Origin: Pantoea sp. IMH
Lineage (GTDB): Bacteria > Pseudomonadota > Gammaproteobacteria > Enterobacterales > Enterobacteriaceae
DNA length: 64,000 bases
NCBI RefSeq assembly: GCF_000599885.1
Contig: NZ_JFGT01000002.1
Span: 434,001 to 498,000 of the forward strand
Direction of reading: 5' to 3'
Shown here one piece after another: positions 26,810 through 36,633 of this stretch. The notes beneath the pieces are model-generated. The model did no database searches and was not told the DNA's origin. It saw only the letters and a program-made list of their open reading frames with translations. Every line of letters starts with the position of its first letter. Within the stretch, counting starts at the first letter, position 1. The translations under genes and the position numbers were made by a program.

Positions 26810-28522
26810 TTACTTCTCCATTTCTTGAGTGAATGCGTCACTTTTATCCTGTGACGCTTTGGTATCGGGTATCTGACAGGCGTCTGCCTGGGGTACCAGA
26901 CTGATTTCGACACGCCGGTTTAGCGCACGTCCCTCCGGGGTGTCATTAGTTGCGATCGGACGGCTCTCGCCATAGCCCTGCACCGCAAAACAGCTTTCCG
27001 GCACATCGCCGGTGTCACGCATCCAGTCACGTACTGCACCGGCACGCTCAAGAGAGAGCGTCTGGTTCAGCCGTGGATTGCCGGTGTTGTCGGTATGACC
27101 GGCGATCACAATCAGCCAGCCGGGTCTGGCTTTGATATCAACAAGGGAGTTAACCAGCATTTTGGTGGAACCGGCCTTCAGCACGGATTTGCCGGAATCG
27201 AACAGCGACATGCTGTCGAGGCGGACAATTTTCGCTACCGGTTTGGGTTTCGGCTGTGGTTTGGGCGGCGGTGGCGGCGGAACATACGAGCGAATGGCAT
27301 CCAGCAACGGCATACGCAGGCGTTCGCCCTGATAAAGGCCCAGGCTCATCCGGATGGGCACACCATTACGTGCCCAGTTATCCAGCTGCGCGGCATCCTC
27401 ACGCAGAACCGTGACGGCATCGGCTTTCGGGCCGTAATCATCCATCCCGATGCGGCCATAACGGGCAATATCGAAGCTCACACGATGCAGCAGCTGGCGA
27501 TTGTTCCAGCCACTGCTGAGCAGCGCAGCAATGGCCGCCAGCGTGAAGATCCCGAACGCACAACGCCAGGTTCGCTCACGCGGCGTCAGACCTCGCCCTT
27601 CCGGCAGTAGCGGCAGGATAAAATCCGGGAACGGAGAAATAACCGTACTGTCCGTTCCCACCGGCTGCCAGCCAGCTACCTGTTGCATGCCGGTGCAGCG
27701 AGACAGCCATGCTGTCCAGACAGAAGAGGCCAGGCTTCCGGCCAGGATCGGTCCCATCCCCCAGAGCAACGCGCCAGGTGCAATGACCGGAACATCGGGG
27801 TTCTCATCCATAAACACCGCTTTGACGTGCTGATGGAACCAGCGCATCAGGCTGTTCATCAGCACCTGTTGCTGCATCGCAGGCGCACCACCGGTGCTGA
27901 CCCATGCGGCAATTGAGCCGGGCGCAGTGGACTCACGCCAGATTCTTACCCCCTCGCCGGGGATCGCCGCCTGCCACAACATATTGCTCATCATTGCGCT
28001 GCCTGCCTGTCCATTCAGTATCAGCGGCACAGGATGACCACTCTCCTTACGTAACAGGCTGATTTGCCAGCGCAGAGCCAGCAGGCGGCTGGTAAGCCGC
28101 TCGCTGTCAGCGTGCTTCTGCGGACAGACAGTGACCATTACCGATAACTGACGCCCCCATTCCGGGCGCTGCCACAGGAGCTGGCGGGCAACCTGCTCCA
28201 GCGTCTGATCGTCTTCAACCCGGATCCAGCAGCCCTGCGAAACATTCAGAACCGGTGACTGTTGTGGCCACGCCAGCGGAAGGTCGCCACAGACCAGCAC
28301 CACGGGCTGGCGGTATGTCGCCTCCGGGAGGTTATCCAGAGGCAGGATGACCTCATCCTGAACACGACGGCGTGCGATGAATCCGAACGCCGCGATCAGC
28401 CCGATAACCGCCAGCAAAATCAGCACGGCAGCCAACCGGGAGACCGGCAGAAAGCCCAGACAGACAACCGCACTGAGCAGGGCGGCCCACAGCGCAAGGC
28501 CGCGCTGTTGTGCAGGACTCAT
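26810..28522 (-). CDS. T6SS-associated OmpA-domain membrane protein (TagL-like)
   Basis: 570 residues from the ATG at 28522, which overlaps the tssL stop as ATGA and has GGGAG upstream. Two N-terminal membrane segments (LALWAALLSAVVCLGFLPVS; LAAVLILLAVIGLIAAFGF) are followed by a cytoplasmic region, a third membrane segment (CAFGIFTLAAIAALLSSGW), a periplasmic part, a Pro/Lys linker (PPPPPPKPQPKPKP) and a C-terminal OmpA-like domain (IVIAGHTDNTGNP..NQTLSLERA..GYGESRPI..NRRVEI). The last domain binds peptidoglycan and would anchor the membrane complex, as the OmpA domain of evolved TssL or of TagL does. It is an unusually large separate protein. Confidence 0.85.
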   Translation of the reverse strand: MSPAQQRGLALWAALLSAVVCLGFLPVSRLAAVLILLAVIGLIAAFGFIARRRVQDEVILPLDNLPEATYRQPVVLVCGDLPLAWPQQSPVLNVSQGCWIRVEDDQTLEQVARQLLWQRPEWGRQLSVMVTVCPQKHADSERLTSRLLALRWQISLLRKESGHPVPLILNGQAGSAMMSNMLWQAAIPGEGVRIWRESTAPGSIAAWVSTGGAPAMQQQVLMNSLMRWFHQHVKAVFMDENPDVPVIAPGALLWGMGPILAGSLASSVWTAWLSRCTGMQQVAGWQPVGTDSTVISPFPDFILPLLPEGRGLTPRERTWRCAFGIFTLAAIAALLSSGWNNRQLLHRVSFDIARYGRIGMDDYGPKADAVTVLREDAAQLDNWARNGVPIRMSLGLYQGERLRMPLLDAIRSYVPPPPPPKPQPKPKPVAKIVRLDSMSLFDSGKSVLKAGSTKMLVNSLVDIKARPGWLIVIAGHTDNTGNPRLNQTLSLERAGAVRDWMRDTGDVPESCFAVQGYGESRPIATNDTPEGRALNRRVEISLVPQADACQIPDTKASQDKSDAFTQEMEK

Positions 28523-29208
28523 TGCACGGCTCCCGGCAGCAGGGTCAGCAGCATCTGATCGAGCCAGTTGTTCAGCCCCCACCACAGGGCGATGAGCACA
28601 ATTACACTCAGTCCTGTACGCACCGGCCATGATGACAGCCAGCCGCCTATCCGCCAGCCGGCAGGGCTTTCCGCCAGCACCGGTTGGGTCTGGGGGTAGC
28701 TGAACGGTGTGACATGTTCATTCAGCGCATTGACGAGTTTCTGACGCGCCGGATCGTTCAGAGAGCGGAAACTGCCGAGGAATCCCAGCATCATCACCCG
28801 CTGGAAGCAGGTCATGACAGCGTGGTCAGGCGCCGGTTCACGCAGCACGTCACGCATCCGGTCACACAAGGTGTCACCGGCATCCATGGTGCCGAGGAAA
28901 TGTCCCTGCAGGGGAATGTCATACCACTGCAGGCAGGCATCATCCTCCACGCCGCGACCTTTGACCGCCTCATCCAGCAGTGCACACTGCGCAGTGAGGA
29001 TATGCTGGCAGCTGGTTTCATCGAGTTCGCTCGCTTTCAGCTCACGCTGCACACGTTCGACATCAGCGATGCAGCGCTCCCACAGCGTGCGCCCCTCCCC
29101 CTCCTGAAAAGTCGGGCCGTGACGCAGGCTGATCACCTGCAGCCAGGTGTCCTGTAACAGGGCATCAATATCAATGGATGCGGCCGCGCCGCGTTTACAT
29201 TCACTCAT
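28519..29208 (-). CDS. tssL: T6SS inner-membrane protein TssL (DotU family)
   Basis: 229 residues. It has a helical cytoplasmic DotU domain (DIDALLQDTWLQVISLRHG; HILTAQCALLDEAV) and one C-terminal membrane segment (TGLSVIVLIALWWGLNNWL). No OmpA domain is fused; that function sits in the next gene. TssL forms the membrane complex with TssM and TssJ. The start overlaps the tssK stop by 4 bases. Confidence 0.94.
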   Translation of the reverse strand: MSECKRGAAASIDIDALLQDTWLQVISLRHGPTFQEGEGRTLWERCIADVERVQRELKASELDETSCQHILTAQCALLDEAVKGRGVEDDACLQWYDIPLQGHFLGTMDAGDTLCDRMRDVLREPAPDHAVMTCFQRVMMLGFLGSFRSLNDPARQKLVNALNEHVTPFSYPQTQPVLAESPAGWRIGGWLSSWPVRTGLSVIVLIALWWGLNNWLDQMLLTLLPGAVQ

Positions 29209-30545
29209 GTTCTCAGTACCGCAAAGAGTTCAAGTTCGGGCTCGCCGAGCATGCCCGGCACGTAGAACATGCAGGTGCCGCTCTGGAGCATTTCCGTCGC
29301 CAGAGGATGGGAGACATCGAGGCTGAAATATTGATTTTCCAGACGTAGCGGAATGGCGGCTGGGACATGACGCAGCGGCGTCAGTGGCACCCCTACCCGT
29401 GAAGAGTTGACGATGCCCCGGACATGATCCGGGCTGCCCACCTTGCACTGACGCGGGAACTGCTCCTGCAGCTGGGCTACCGGCATGGGGGAACGTACGG
29501 AGAGATAGTAATCGGCTCCTTCACGCAGGCGCGGATCATGCAGACGGGCCTGCCAGAAGTGGAGACGGGGATCATTTTCAAGCTCGATTGACACCACGCG
29601 CGACGGCAGGCTGGCTTCCAGCAGATCACCCAGTAAATCAAACAGCGGCGGGAAGACGTTGTTCAACTGCTCATGCTGCCAGACCGGAATAGCACTCACC
29701 TGGTGTTCCAGCGAGAAGGTCAGCAGACTGCCCGCAAGTCGTGCCAGTTCCGGATACAGACGCTCCGGTGGACTTTGCAGATTGCGCTGAAACTGTCCCA
29801 GCACCGGCTCGGCGCTGTTCAGGGCATTGAGCAGCCAGAACAGGGAGACGTCGGCCACGGCAAAATCGGCCATGCGCTCGTTACTTTCCCGGCGCATCGC
29901 CATCAGGCGGCTCAGACGGGCGCGAAGCTGCGTCATCAACTGTTCCAGCTGGGTTGCCAGCCAGCGGCTGCCCTGAATGGTGAGCAGCGGCGGGAGAAAC
30001 GTTTCATCCAGTGCCCAGTTGCCTTGCGAATCCTGCTGCAGACGGGCGACCGGACAGGTCAGATAATCGCTGTTGTTCTGATGGGAAAAACGCAGCGTCA
30101 GCTCTGGCTGCATCACCGCAATCTGACGGGTGTCTTCTCCAAAGGCGTTGCGGACATCCCGCCAGCGCTGGCGATAGCGAACAGGTCGCTCAGCCACTTC
30201 ATCGGATTTAAGGCAGTTGCCGCCATTCGCCCGCAGCAGCGGAAGCGCCAGAACCACCACCACTTGCTGTGATTCACTCTCAAGTGCCAGCACCGGCGGC
30301 AGGTCATCGGCATTATCCGTGTCGATAAGCGTGCCGTCGGGGAAACGGATGTGCAGATGACGGGCCTGCAGGCGACCCAGCTTCAGAGCATCCGGTTCGA
30401 AAGTGGCCTCAATCATCCCCCAGGGATGGGAGAGGCCCAGTCGGGCAATACATTCCGCAGACCAGGCCGCATATGCGGCCTGTTGCTGGAAGTGCTGGGG
30501 AGAGACCATAATGCCCCTGCCCCATAACGGTTGTTCCGTTTTCAT
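29205..30545 (-). CDS. tssK: T6SS baseplate adaptor TssK
   Basis: 446 residues, the family length. It opens with the conserved PLWGRGIMVSPQHFQQQ and shows VRSPMPVAQLQEQFPRQCKV and PLRLENQYFSLD in the C-terminal half. TssK trimers link the TssEFG wedges to the TssJLM membrane complex. AGGAAG lies at good spacing from the ATG. Confidence 0.96.
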   Translation of the reverse strand: MKTEQPLWGRGIMVSPQHFQQQAAYAAWSAECIARLGLSHPWGMIEATFEPDALKLGRLQARHLHIRFPDGTLIDTDNADDLPPVLALESESQQVVVVLALPLLRANGGNCLKSDEVAERPVRYRQRWRDVRNAFGEDTRQIAVMQPELTLRFSHQNNSDYLTCPVARLQQDSQGNWALDETFLPPLLTIQGSRWLATQLEQLMTQLRARLSRLMAMRRESNERMADFAVADVSLFWLLNALNSAEPVLGQFQRNLQSPPERLYPELARLAGSLLTFSLEHQVSAIPVWQHEQLNNVFPPLFDLLGDLLEASLPSRVVSIELENDPRLHFWQARLHDPRLREGADYYLSVRSPMPVAQLQEQFPRQCKVGSPDHVRGIVNSSRVGVPLTPLRHVPAAIPLRLENQYFSLDVSHPLATEMLQSGTCMFYVPGMLGEPELELFAVLRT

Positions 30546-30562
30546 CGGCTTCCTGCCTCAGG

Positions 30563-32104
30563 TTACGATTTTGCTTTCGGCATCTGGGAAACCAGTGACA
30601 GGTTGACGTCCATCCCTTCCACCTGGAAATGCGGGACGGCAAAGAGCTTCACGCGGAAGAAACCGGGATTGTCTTCAATATCCTCCACCACCACTTTCGC
30701 ATCACGCAGCGGATGTGATGCCTGCAGATCGTCTCCCGGATCGGTCATTTCCGTCACCAGGCTGCGTACCCAGGTGTTGAGTTCTAACTCCAGCAGACGA
30801 CGGTCTTTGGTGGTACCGATGTTTTCACGCTGGATCAGCTTCAGGTAGTGCGCGATACGCGACAGCAGGAAGATGTACGGCAGGCGGGCGTTGATGCGGC
30901 TGTTAGCCGTGGCATCCGCCGTCTCATACTGCGCGGGTTTTTGCGTGGAGTTCGCCGAGAAGAAACAGGCGTAGTCGCGGTTTTTGTAATAGGACAGCGG
31001 AATGAAGCCGAGGCTGGCGAACTCAAACTCGCGGGTTTCCGGGATCATCACCTCTGACGGGATTTTCACCTGATTGCCGGTGCCGAGATCGTACAGATGG
31101 ATCGGCAGATCCTGCACCGCCCCGCCGGCCTGCGGGCCACGGATTTGCACGCACCAGCCGTTGTTGATGAAGCTTTTCACCATGTTGGCGGCAAAGGCAA
31201 AAGAGGCGTTGGTCCACAGGTATTTATCGTGGTCGGGGCCTTTCACTTCTTCTACGTAGTTGAAGCTGCGCACCGGCACGGTGTCCGGCCCATAGGGCAG
31301 ACGACCCAGCACGCGCGGCATCACCAGGCCGATGTAACGGGAATCGTCGGTTTCCCGGAAGGCCTTCCATTTGATGTATTCCGCGCGGTCAAAGTAGCTG
31401 CCGATATCCTTAATGGCAGCGACCTCCTCCATCGACTCCTTCAGGAAAAACTGCGGGCCCGCCGAGCCGATAAACGGCATATGCGCGGCGGCAGAAACCC
31501 GGGAGATATTGCGCAGCAGCGCCACATCCTGCGCCGAGGCGTCAAACTCGTAAGCAGAAATCAGCGCGGCGATCGGCTCGCCGCCGGGGCTGTCGTATTC
31601 CGCCGTGTAGGTGTGCTGGTATAACCCACTCTGAATAATCTCCGGAACGTCCTCAAAATCCTGACGCAAATCCTCTTTGGAGAGGTCAAGCAGTTCGATT
31701 TTGACGTTCTGACGGAAGTCGGTTTTATCCACCAGCGACTTCAGCCCGCGCCATAAAGACTCAACCTGCTGAAACTGCTCATGATGCATCACCGCATCCA
31801 GCTGGCGGCCAATCTCGTAGTCAAGCTCCGCGATATGGTGATCGATCAGCGTCTTGTCCAGCCGACCGACTTCTGAGCCCGATTTCGCCAGGCACTCCAG
31901 AAACACCTGCATACCCGCCGTCAGACGTTCACCGGCGGTGGCGTCAGCCATCGCCTGGCTGTCCTGCCAGCTCTCCAGCGCGCTGAGTTCAGAGACCGGG
32001 CTGAGGTTAATTTTTTCAAACAGCGAGGCATACACACTTCCTGCCGCCGGGCGTTCCGTTACGGCATGTTCACCGGCAACGGCGTGTTCACTTTGTACAG
32101 ACAT
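30563..32104 (-). CDS. tssC: T6SS sheath large subunit TssC
   Basis: 513 residues from the second ATG (MSVQSEH), which has GGAG at better spacing than the ATG six bases earlier. Conserved segments are DYEIGRQLDAVMHHEQFQ, WRGLKSLVDKT, the PFIGSAGPQFF loop and the C-terminal LVTEMTDPGDD region. TssB and TssC form the contractile sheath. It lies 40 bases after tssB. Confidence 0.97.
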   Translation of the reverse strand: MSVQSEHAVAGEHAVTERPAAGSVYASLFEKINLSPVSELSALESWQDSQAMADATAGERLTAGMQVFLECLAKSGSEVGRLDKTLIDHHIAELDYEIGRQLDAVMHHEQFQQVESLWRGLKSLVDKTDFRQNVKIELLDLSKEDLRQDFEDVPEIIQSGLYQHTYTAEYDSPGGEPIAALISAYEFDASAQDVALLRNISRVSAAAHMPFIGSAGPQFFLKESMEEVAAIKDIGSYFDRAEYIKWKAFRETDDSRYIGLVMPRVLGRLPYGPDTVPVRSFNYVEEVKGPDHDKYLWTNASFAFAANMVKSFINNGWCVQIRGPQAGGAVQDLPIHLYDLGTGNQVKIPSEVMIPETREFEFASLGFIPLSYYKNRDYACFFSANSTQKPAQYETADATANSRINARLPYIFLLSRIAHYLKLIQRENIGTTKDRRLLELELNTWVRSLVTEMTDPGDDLQASHPLRDAKVVVEDIEDNPGFFRVKLFAVPHFQVEGMDVNLSLVSQMPKAKS

Positions 32105-32144
32105 CAGCATTTTCTCCGGGTTAATCCATTAAACGTCAGGGACG

Positions 32145-32642
32145 TCAGTCCTGTTTTGCCGCCAGCGCCGACAGCTCGGCCCTGAGTTCAGCGCTGAGCG
32201 CCGGATCAAGCAGAATTTTTTCAAGCCCCTTACGGAAGGTGGCGTTATCCAGCAGATTGGCCTTCAGGTCGCGAAGCAGATTGCGCATCGCCAGCATCGC
32301 TTTCAGCTGGGGTAACTGACGCGCCACCTGTTCCGGCTCAAAGTCCTTCATTTCACGGAAAGTGAGGCTGACGTTTTCTTCGCTGCCGTCACCGGCCAGG
32401 GTATTTTCAACGGAAAGGTTAAGCGCGGGAGAGAAGCCGGACAGCACGCTGTTAAAATTGTTTTTATTAACGTTAACCGGCTCGCGCTCTGAGAGCGGAC
32501 GCTGTTCGGCGCCGTTGCTGTAATCCCCCACCACCAGTAACTTGAGGGGCAGTTCAACTTTTTTCTGCGCACCGCCGGTGTGCAGATTGAGCTGAATATT
32601 AACGCGCGCTTTGGGGATTTCGGACTGATAGGAAGTAGACAT
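32145..32642 (-). CDS. tssB: T6SS sheath small subunit TssB
   Basis: 165 residues from MSTSYQSEIPKARVNIQLNL; the frame to 32678 adds twelve atypical residues. The family patterns KKVELPLKLLVVGDYS and FEPEQVARQLPQL are present. This is the first gene of the minus-strand T6SS operon, so the main promoter should lie in the AT-rich region before it. Confidence 0.97.
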   Translation of the reverse strand: MSTSYQSEIPKARVNIQLNLHTGGAQKKVELPLKLLVVGDYSNGAEQRPLSEREPVNVNKNNFNSVLSGFSPALNLSVENTLAGDGSEENVSLTFREMKDFEPEQVARQLPQLKAMLAMRNLLRDLKANLLDNATFRKGLEKILLDPALSAELRAELSALAAKQD

Positions 32643-33662
32643 GGCTGTCCCTGTTCTTGAGGAAAAGAAAAAGGTCACTGCCAGTAAATTAATAAGAAAG
32701 GCTTATCCTGCCCAGACAACATCCCTGCTGTGGTCATCAGACGTAAAGCAAAACCGGGTTCAAAAGCGAGCGCATTCCATTCACTGGCAAATTTGACACG
32801 TTATTTTTTTGGCCCTGAACTGAACCATATGCAATCAGACAGGCACCTGTGGAAGGAGTGTAAAAACCTTTCTGGCGTAAGGGGAAATTAAAATATGTAA
32901 CAAAATATGATGATGGATTTATTTAACAAAATGAGATCACCCCCTTGATTAAAAAGAATTTTCTTAATTTAACCGAAAAGTCTTACAAAACAAGGGCGCA
33001 CATAAAACGATCAAATCCATTAAAGGTGTTGAATTAAACAAATTATTATCATCGAGGTGAAAAATCTATATTTTTTATTTTTGCAGTGATTTTACAGCCG
33101 ATTATTAATCAAAAATATTTATATACAGCGTTCCTTCGCAGCGAAAAAATCTTTTAACCATTATAAATTTACTTAATCTGTTTTTGCTAAAAAAAGCCAA
33201 TAACTGACAACTGAAGTTCTGATATTTTCCGTTATCCGGACGGAGCAAAGTCTTTTTATGCACAGCATCCATCTTTTATGCGATGTGAGGCTGAGGAATA
33301 AAAAACGGGAATGTAACGGAAAGTAGCGGCCAGATTTTTCTCAGTAGCAGAACAGGCTCCCGGCTGATCGGGTCATAAGGCGTGCGGTAAAAGCCCAGCC
33401 TCAGTACATAGCATTCAGGCTCAGGGAAGCGCTCAAGCATATTACCTGCCGATCGCGACAACCGCAGCCCGAGTGACAGGCTCCCCTTAGCCACAAAAAA
33501 CAGGGTCGCGCATTAAAAAGATGCGCTTCCATCACGACCTGACGTCATGATCGCTCATGATTTCTCCGCTTTCCTCTTGTGACCTCGTTGACAGTTCTCA
33601 GGCCTGATTTTATTCTGCGCTTCTTTTCTGACGTATTCAGGTCGCAAACTGGAGCTTTCCCC
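32643..33662. promoter_or_regulatory. AT-rich non-coding region upstream of tssB
   Basis: About 1 kb lies between tssB and the divergent YcaP-like gene. The part from about 32,870 to 33,210 is strikingly AT-rich, with A and T tracts, as in DNA silenced by H-NS-type proteins. No convincing promoter hexamers could be singled out. A 72-codon GTG-start frame at 33276-33494 (minus) is open but matches no family I know and was not called. Confidence 0.5.
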
Positions 33663-34355
33663 ATGGTCAACGTTGACTGGCAGCGTTTTTTTCTGAACGA
33701 CCTCCCCATTTCGTTTCTGGGTGAAGTTGCCGTACGCGTCCTTTTCGCTTATATCATCGTTTTTTCGTTTCTGAAAATATCCGGCAGGCGCGGTATCAGG
33801 CAGCTTTCGCTGTTTGAACTGGTCATTATTCTTACGCTGGGCTCCGCTTCCGGCGATGTTACTTTTTACGACGACGTGCCGGTGCTGCCGGTCGCGATGG
33901 TATTTGTCGTTTTGCTGCTGCTTTACCGGTTCACCACTTATGTTATGGCCCGGAGTCCGCGTTTTTCAAACTGGGTGGAAGGCGAGGTGATTACGCTAAT
34001 CAAAGACGGATTGTATGAACTGGAGAGCCTGCGCGGCCTCAACATTTCAGAAGATGAGTTTTTTATGGAGCTTCGTCAGGACGGTATTGAGCATCTCGGT
34101 CAGGTCCGGCTGGCGCTGGTCGAACTTGATGGACAGATAAGTACCTTTCTCTACGATCATGCCGATGTCCGGCCTGGTCTTTCCGTACTGCCGCCGCCCC
34201 ACCGGGCAGACTTTTCCCGCGTCCCCCTGACCGGCACCTATGCCTGTAACCATTGTGGGCAGACGCAGGAGATTACCCACGACTGCACGCATACCTGCCC
34301 GCGCTGTCAGGGAGAAACCTGGTCAGTTGCGCTCTCTACCACCCGGCCACGGTAA
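33663..34355 (+). CDS. ycaP: YcaP-like DUF421 inner-membrane protein with zinc-ribbon-like tail
   Basis: 230 residues from the ATG at 33663, which has GGAG eight bases ahead; the frame from 33579 adds an unlikely leader. Three membrane segments cover residues ~20-110 (ISGRRGIRQLSLFELVIILT is the family signature), followed by a YetF/DUF421 domain and a C-terminal tail with CNHCG and CPRC pairs, a likely zinc ribbon. Overall it matches E. coli YcaP, whose function is unknown. The only plus-strand neighbour nearby is the small gene at 34624. Confidence 0.85.
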   Translation: MVNVDWQRFFLNDLPISFLGEVAVRVLFAYIIVFSFLKISGRRGIRQLSLFELVIILTLGSASGDVTFYDDVPVLPVAMVFVVLLLLYRFTTYVMARSPRFSNWVEGEVITLIKDGLYELESLRGLNISEDEFFMELRQDGIEHLGQVRLALVELDGQISTFLYDHADVRPGLSVLPPPHRADFSRVPLTGTYACNHCGQTQEITHDCTHTCPRCQGETWSVALSTTRPR

Positions 34356-34623
34356 TGCGAACGCAGGCGGCGTAACGATTATCCAGCATAAAATTACCGC
34401 CGCCTGATATTTTACCGGAACGATAGATTCGTCAACGCGCGCCCATGCCGGTTAACTCGCGGCAGGGCATCCGGTCCCGTCCTCTGACAGCCAGGCCTTT
34501 ACTGCGTAGATGCCCGCATAAAATATCCTAAATTACCCTACTAATTTTGCTGTATTCCGCGGATTGCTTTCTGACCGTTCGCCTAAGCTGGCAGGCAGTT
34601 ATCATTTAAGGAGTGAAGCCCCC

Positions 34624-34836
34624 ATGCCAGACAAAGACCCTATCGTTGAACGCCTCACTGTGGAATTACTCGCGCTCAGGCATATCGTGCAAATGCTGAT
34701 TGCCTATGGCAACGTGCCAACCGGCGGCAAGCTGAATAAATATCTTGAAAAAGTGGCTGACGATACGGAACATCGTGACGAACGTCACGGTAATAAAGCC
34801 GTGGCGGAAGCTATCCGCAGTTATATCCAGAAGTAA
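34624..34836 (+). CDS. small protein of unknown function
   Basis: 70 residues from MPDKDPIVERLTVELLALRH; AGGAG lies ten bases before the ATG. It is a soluble, mostly helical, charged protein (EKVADDTEHRDERHGNK). The family was not recognised. The good ribosome-binding site and clean start support a real gene. Confidence 0.6.
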   Translation: MPDKDPIVERLTVELLALRHIVQMLIAYGNVPTGGKLNKYLEKVADDTEHRDERHGNKAVAEAIRSYIQK

Positions 34837-35093
34837 CCAAAACCCGGTCCGGCGCTGAAAGCGCATTTTGCATCAGGCGGAATCGGGTTTCTCAATGCGT
34901 CGCGCTTCTTTTTTTGCGGGATGACGCGTAAAGAGTGTTATCACCGATTTGATCTGCCATGCCGCTGCACGTATGCTTCTCCTGCCCTGTATCCCTGCCA
35001 GCCTGAACAGGGATAAGTGGATAATGATGTGCGTCTCTTCTCAGGATGAGAAGCGTACATCGGATTAGCGTAAATAAAATGGAATACTTTCTG

Positions 35094-36347
35094 ATGCACC
35101 AGCTGCTTATTGAATGGTTTACCGCCTTCAACCTTCCCTATGCGCCACTCATTGCCAAGTTTGCCCTTATCGGCATAATCCTGGTTATCTCCCTGATCGT
35201 ACACGCCCTGCTGCATCATGCCGTGCTGCCTTTTTTGCGCCGCTATGCCAATAAGTCGTCGCGTCAGTGGCCGAAGTCGATTATCGACAGAAATCTTTTC
35301 AGCCGCTTCGCGCTGCTGGTCCAGGGCATTTTGCTGCAGTTACAGATTGAACTGTTTCTGACCGGCATTGAGCCGCTCTATGCTGTGATGATGGTATTCA
35401 GCCAGGTGTGGATGATGATCTTCAGCCTGCTGATGTTCTTTTCTCTGCTGGATGTCTTCCTGGAACTCTCCGATAAAAGCGCGCTGGCCCACCAGCTTCC
35501 GCTGCGGGGCATATTGCAGAGCCTGAAGCTGATCGCTGCACTGCTGGTCACGCTGATGATTATCTCGGTGCTGATCGGCAAGTCACCGCTGGTGCTGCTC
35601 ACCGGTCTGGGCGCCATGACGGCGGTGCTGATGCTGGTGTTTAAAGATCCTATCCTCGGCCTTGTTGCCGGCATACAGCTTTCGGCCAATGACATGCTGA
35701 AGCTGGGCGACTGGCTGGATATGCCGAAATATGGTGCGGACGGCGACGTTATCGACATTGGTCTGACGACCGTTAAAGTCCGCAACTGGGATAAAACTAT
35801 TACCACCATTCCCACCTACGCGCTGATTTCCGACTCGTTTAAAAACTGGCGTGGGATGTCTGAGTCTGGCGGGCGGCGCATCAAGCGCAGCATTAATATT
35901 GATACCACCAGCATCCATTTTCTTTCTGACGAGGAGATCGCCGCGCTGAAACGTGCGCATTTCCTGACACCTTATCTTGAAGGTAAAACGCAGGAAGTGA
36001 CCGCCTATAATGCGCAGCTTCAGTGCGATACGAGCACGCCGCTGAATGGCCGACATATGACCAATATCGGCACTTTTCGCGCCTGGCTCGACGCCTGGCT
36101 GCAGTCACATCCTCAGATCCATAAAGGGATGACGCTGATGGTTCGTCAACTGGCACCGGGTCCGGACGGCTTGCCGATCGAGATTTACGCCTTTACCACG
36201 ACGACCGCCTGGCTGGAGTATGAAAAAATTCAGGCGGATATTTTCGACCATATCTTTGCCGTCCTGCCAGAATTTGGTCTGCGTGTTCATCAGACGCCAA
36301 CCGGAAATGATATGCGCAATATGCGCATCGCCGTTTCCGATAAGTAA
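35094..36347 (+). CDS. mscM: MscS-family mechanosensitive channel, YbdG/MscM type
   Basis: 417 residues from the ATG at 35094; earlier ATGs at 35046 and 35079 are possible, but this one fits the length and N-terminus of E. coli YbdG (415). About five membrane segments precede the pore and MscS core: [40 protein letters not shown] and [20 protein letters not shown] are nearly identical to YbdG. It would gate ion and solute release upon hypo-osmotic shock. A terminator hairpin follows. Confidence 0.93.
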   Translation: MHQLLIEWFTAFNLPYAPLIAKFALIGIILVISLIVHALLHHAVLPFLRRYANKSSRQWPKSIIDRNLFSRFALLVQGILLQLQIELFLTGIEPLYAVMMVFSQVWMMIFSLLMFFSLLDVFLELSDKSALAHQLPLRGILQSLKLIAALLVTLMIISVLIGKSPLVLLTGLGAMTAVLMLVFKDPILGLVAGIQLSANDMLKLGDWLDMPKYGADGDVIDIGLTTVKVRNWDKTITTIPTYALISDSFKNWRGMSESGGRRIKRSINIDTTSIHFLSDEEIAALKRAHFLTPYLEGKTQEVTAYNAQLQCDTSTPLNGRHMTNIGTFRAWLDAWLQSHPQIHKGMTLMVRQLAPGPDGLPIEIYAFTTTTAWLEYEKIQADIFDHIFAVLPEFGLRVHQTPTGNDMRNMRIAVSDK

Positions 36348-36356
36348 CAGACAGAA

Positions 36357-36385
36357 GGCCGTCAGCGCTGGCGGCCTCTTATGTT
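36357..36385 (+). terminator. terminator after the mscM-like gene
   Basis: GGCCGTC and GGCGGCC (36357-36363 with 36370-36376) form a stem with a T-G pair, followed by TCTTATGTT. It starts ten bases after the stop codon. Confidence 0.6.
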
Positions 36386-36505
36386 AACCTTTACTTCCTG
36401 GCTGGTCTTCAACCTCCCCTTCACCGCCTTCTTTTTCTGTTCTCTTCTTTCATGTAATCCGGACGCGTGACACGCCCGCATAAAGGGCTTTTGCACCTTT
36501 TGTCC

Positions 36506-36557
36506 GGTCATTCATACCTCCCTGACGGCAGTTCATTCCGTACTGGCGGCAGTTCAT
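36506..36557 (+). promoter_or_regulatory. three YpdB-type operator repeats upstream of yhjX
   Basis: Ten-base direct repeats lie at 36506-36515 (GGTCATTCAT), 36527-36536 (GGCAGTTCAT) and 36548-36557 (GGCAGTTCAT), each separated by exactly 11 bases. The E. coli response regulator YpdB is known to bind two direct repeats GGCATTTCAT spaced by 11 bp upstream of yhjX. The last repeat ends about 34 bases before a TATGAT -10 box (36591-36596) that has no good -35, as expected for an activated promoter. Confidence 0.85.
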
Positions 36558-36590
36558 GCCTTAATCCCCCCGCGCGATAAAGCCTGCCCC

Positions 36591-36596
36591 TATGAT
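36591..36596 (+). promoter_or_regulatory. -10 box of the yhjX-like promoter
   Basis: TATGAT, with no recognisable -35 seventeen bases upstream (C-rich there). It lies downstream of the YpdB-type repeats and 38 bases before the ATG. Confidence 0.5.
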
Positions 36597-36633
36597 GTGC
36601 TCAATCACTTAAACCTTCTCCGGGAGCATCCCA

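Noticed and set aside
33276..33494. 72-codon GTG-start frame on the minus strand upstream of tssB
   Set aside because: No recognisable family, no good Shine-Dalgarno, and a composition that does not clearly read as coding. Left as part of the regulatory region entry.
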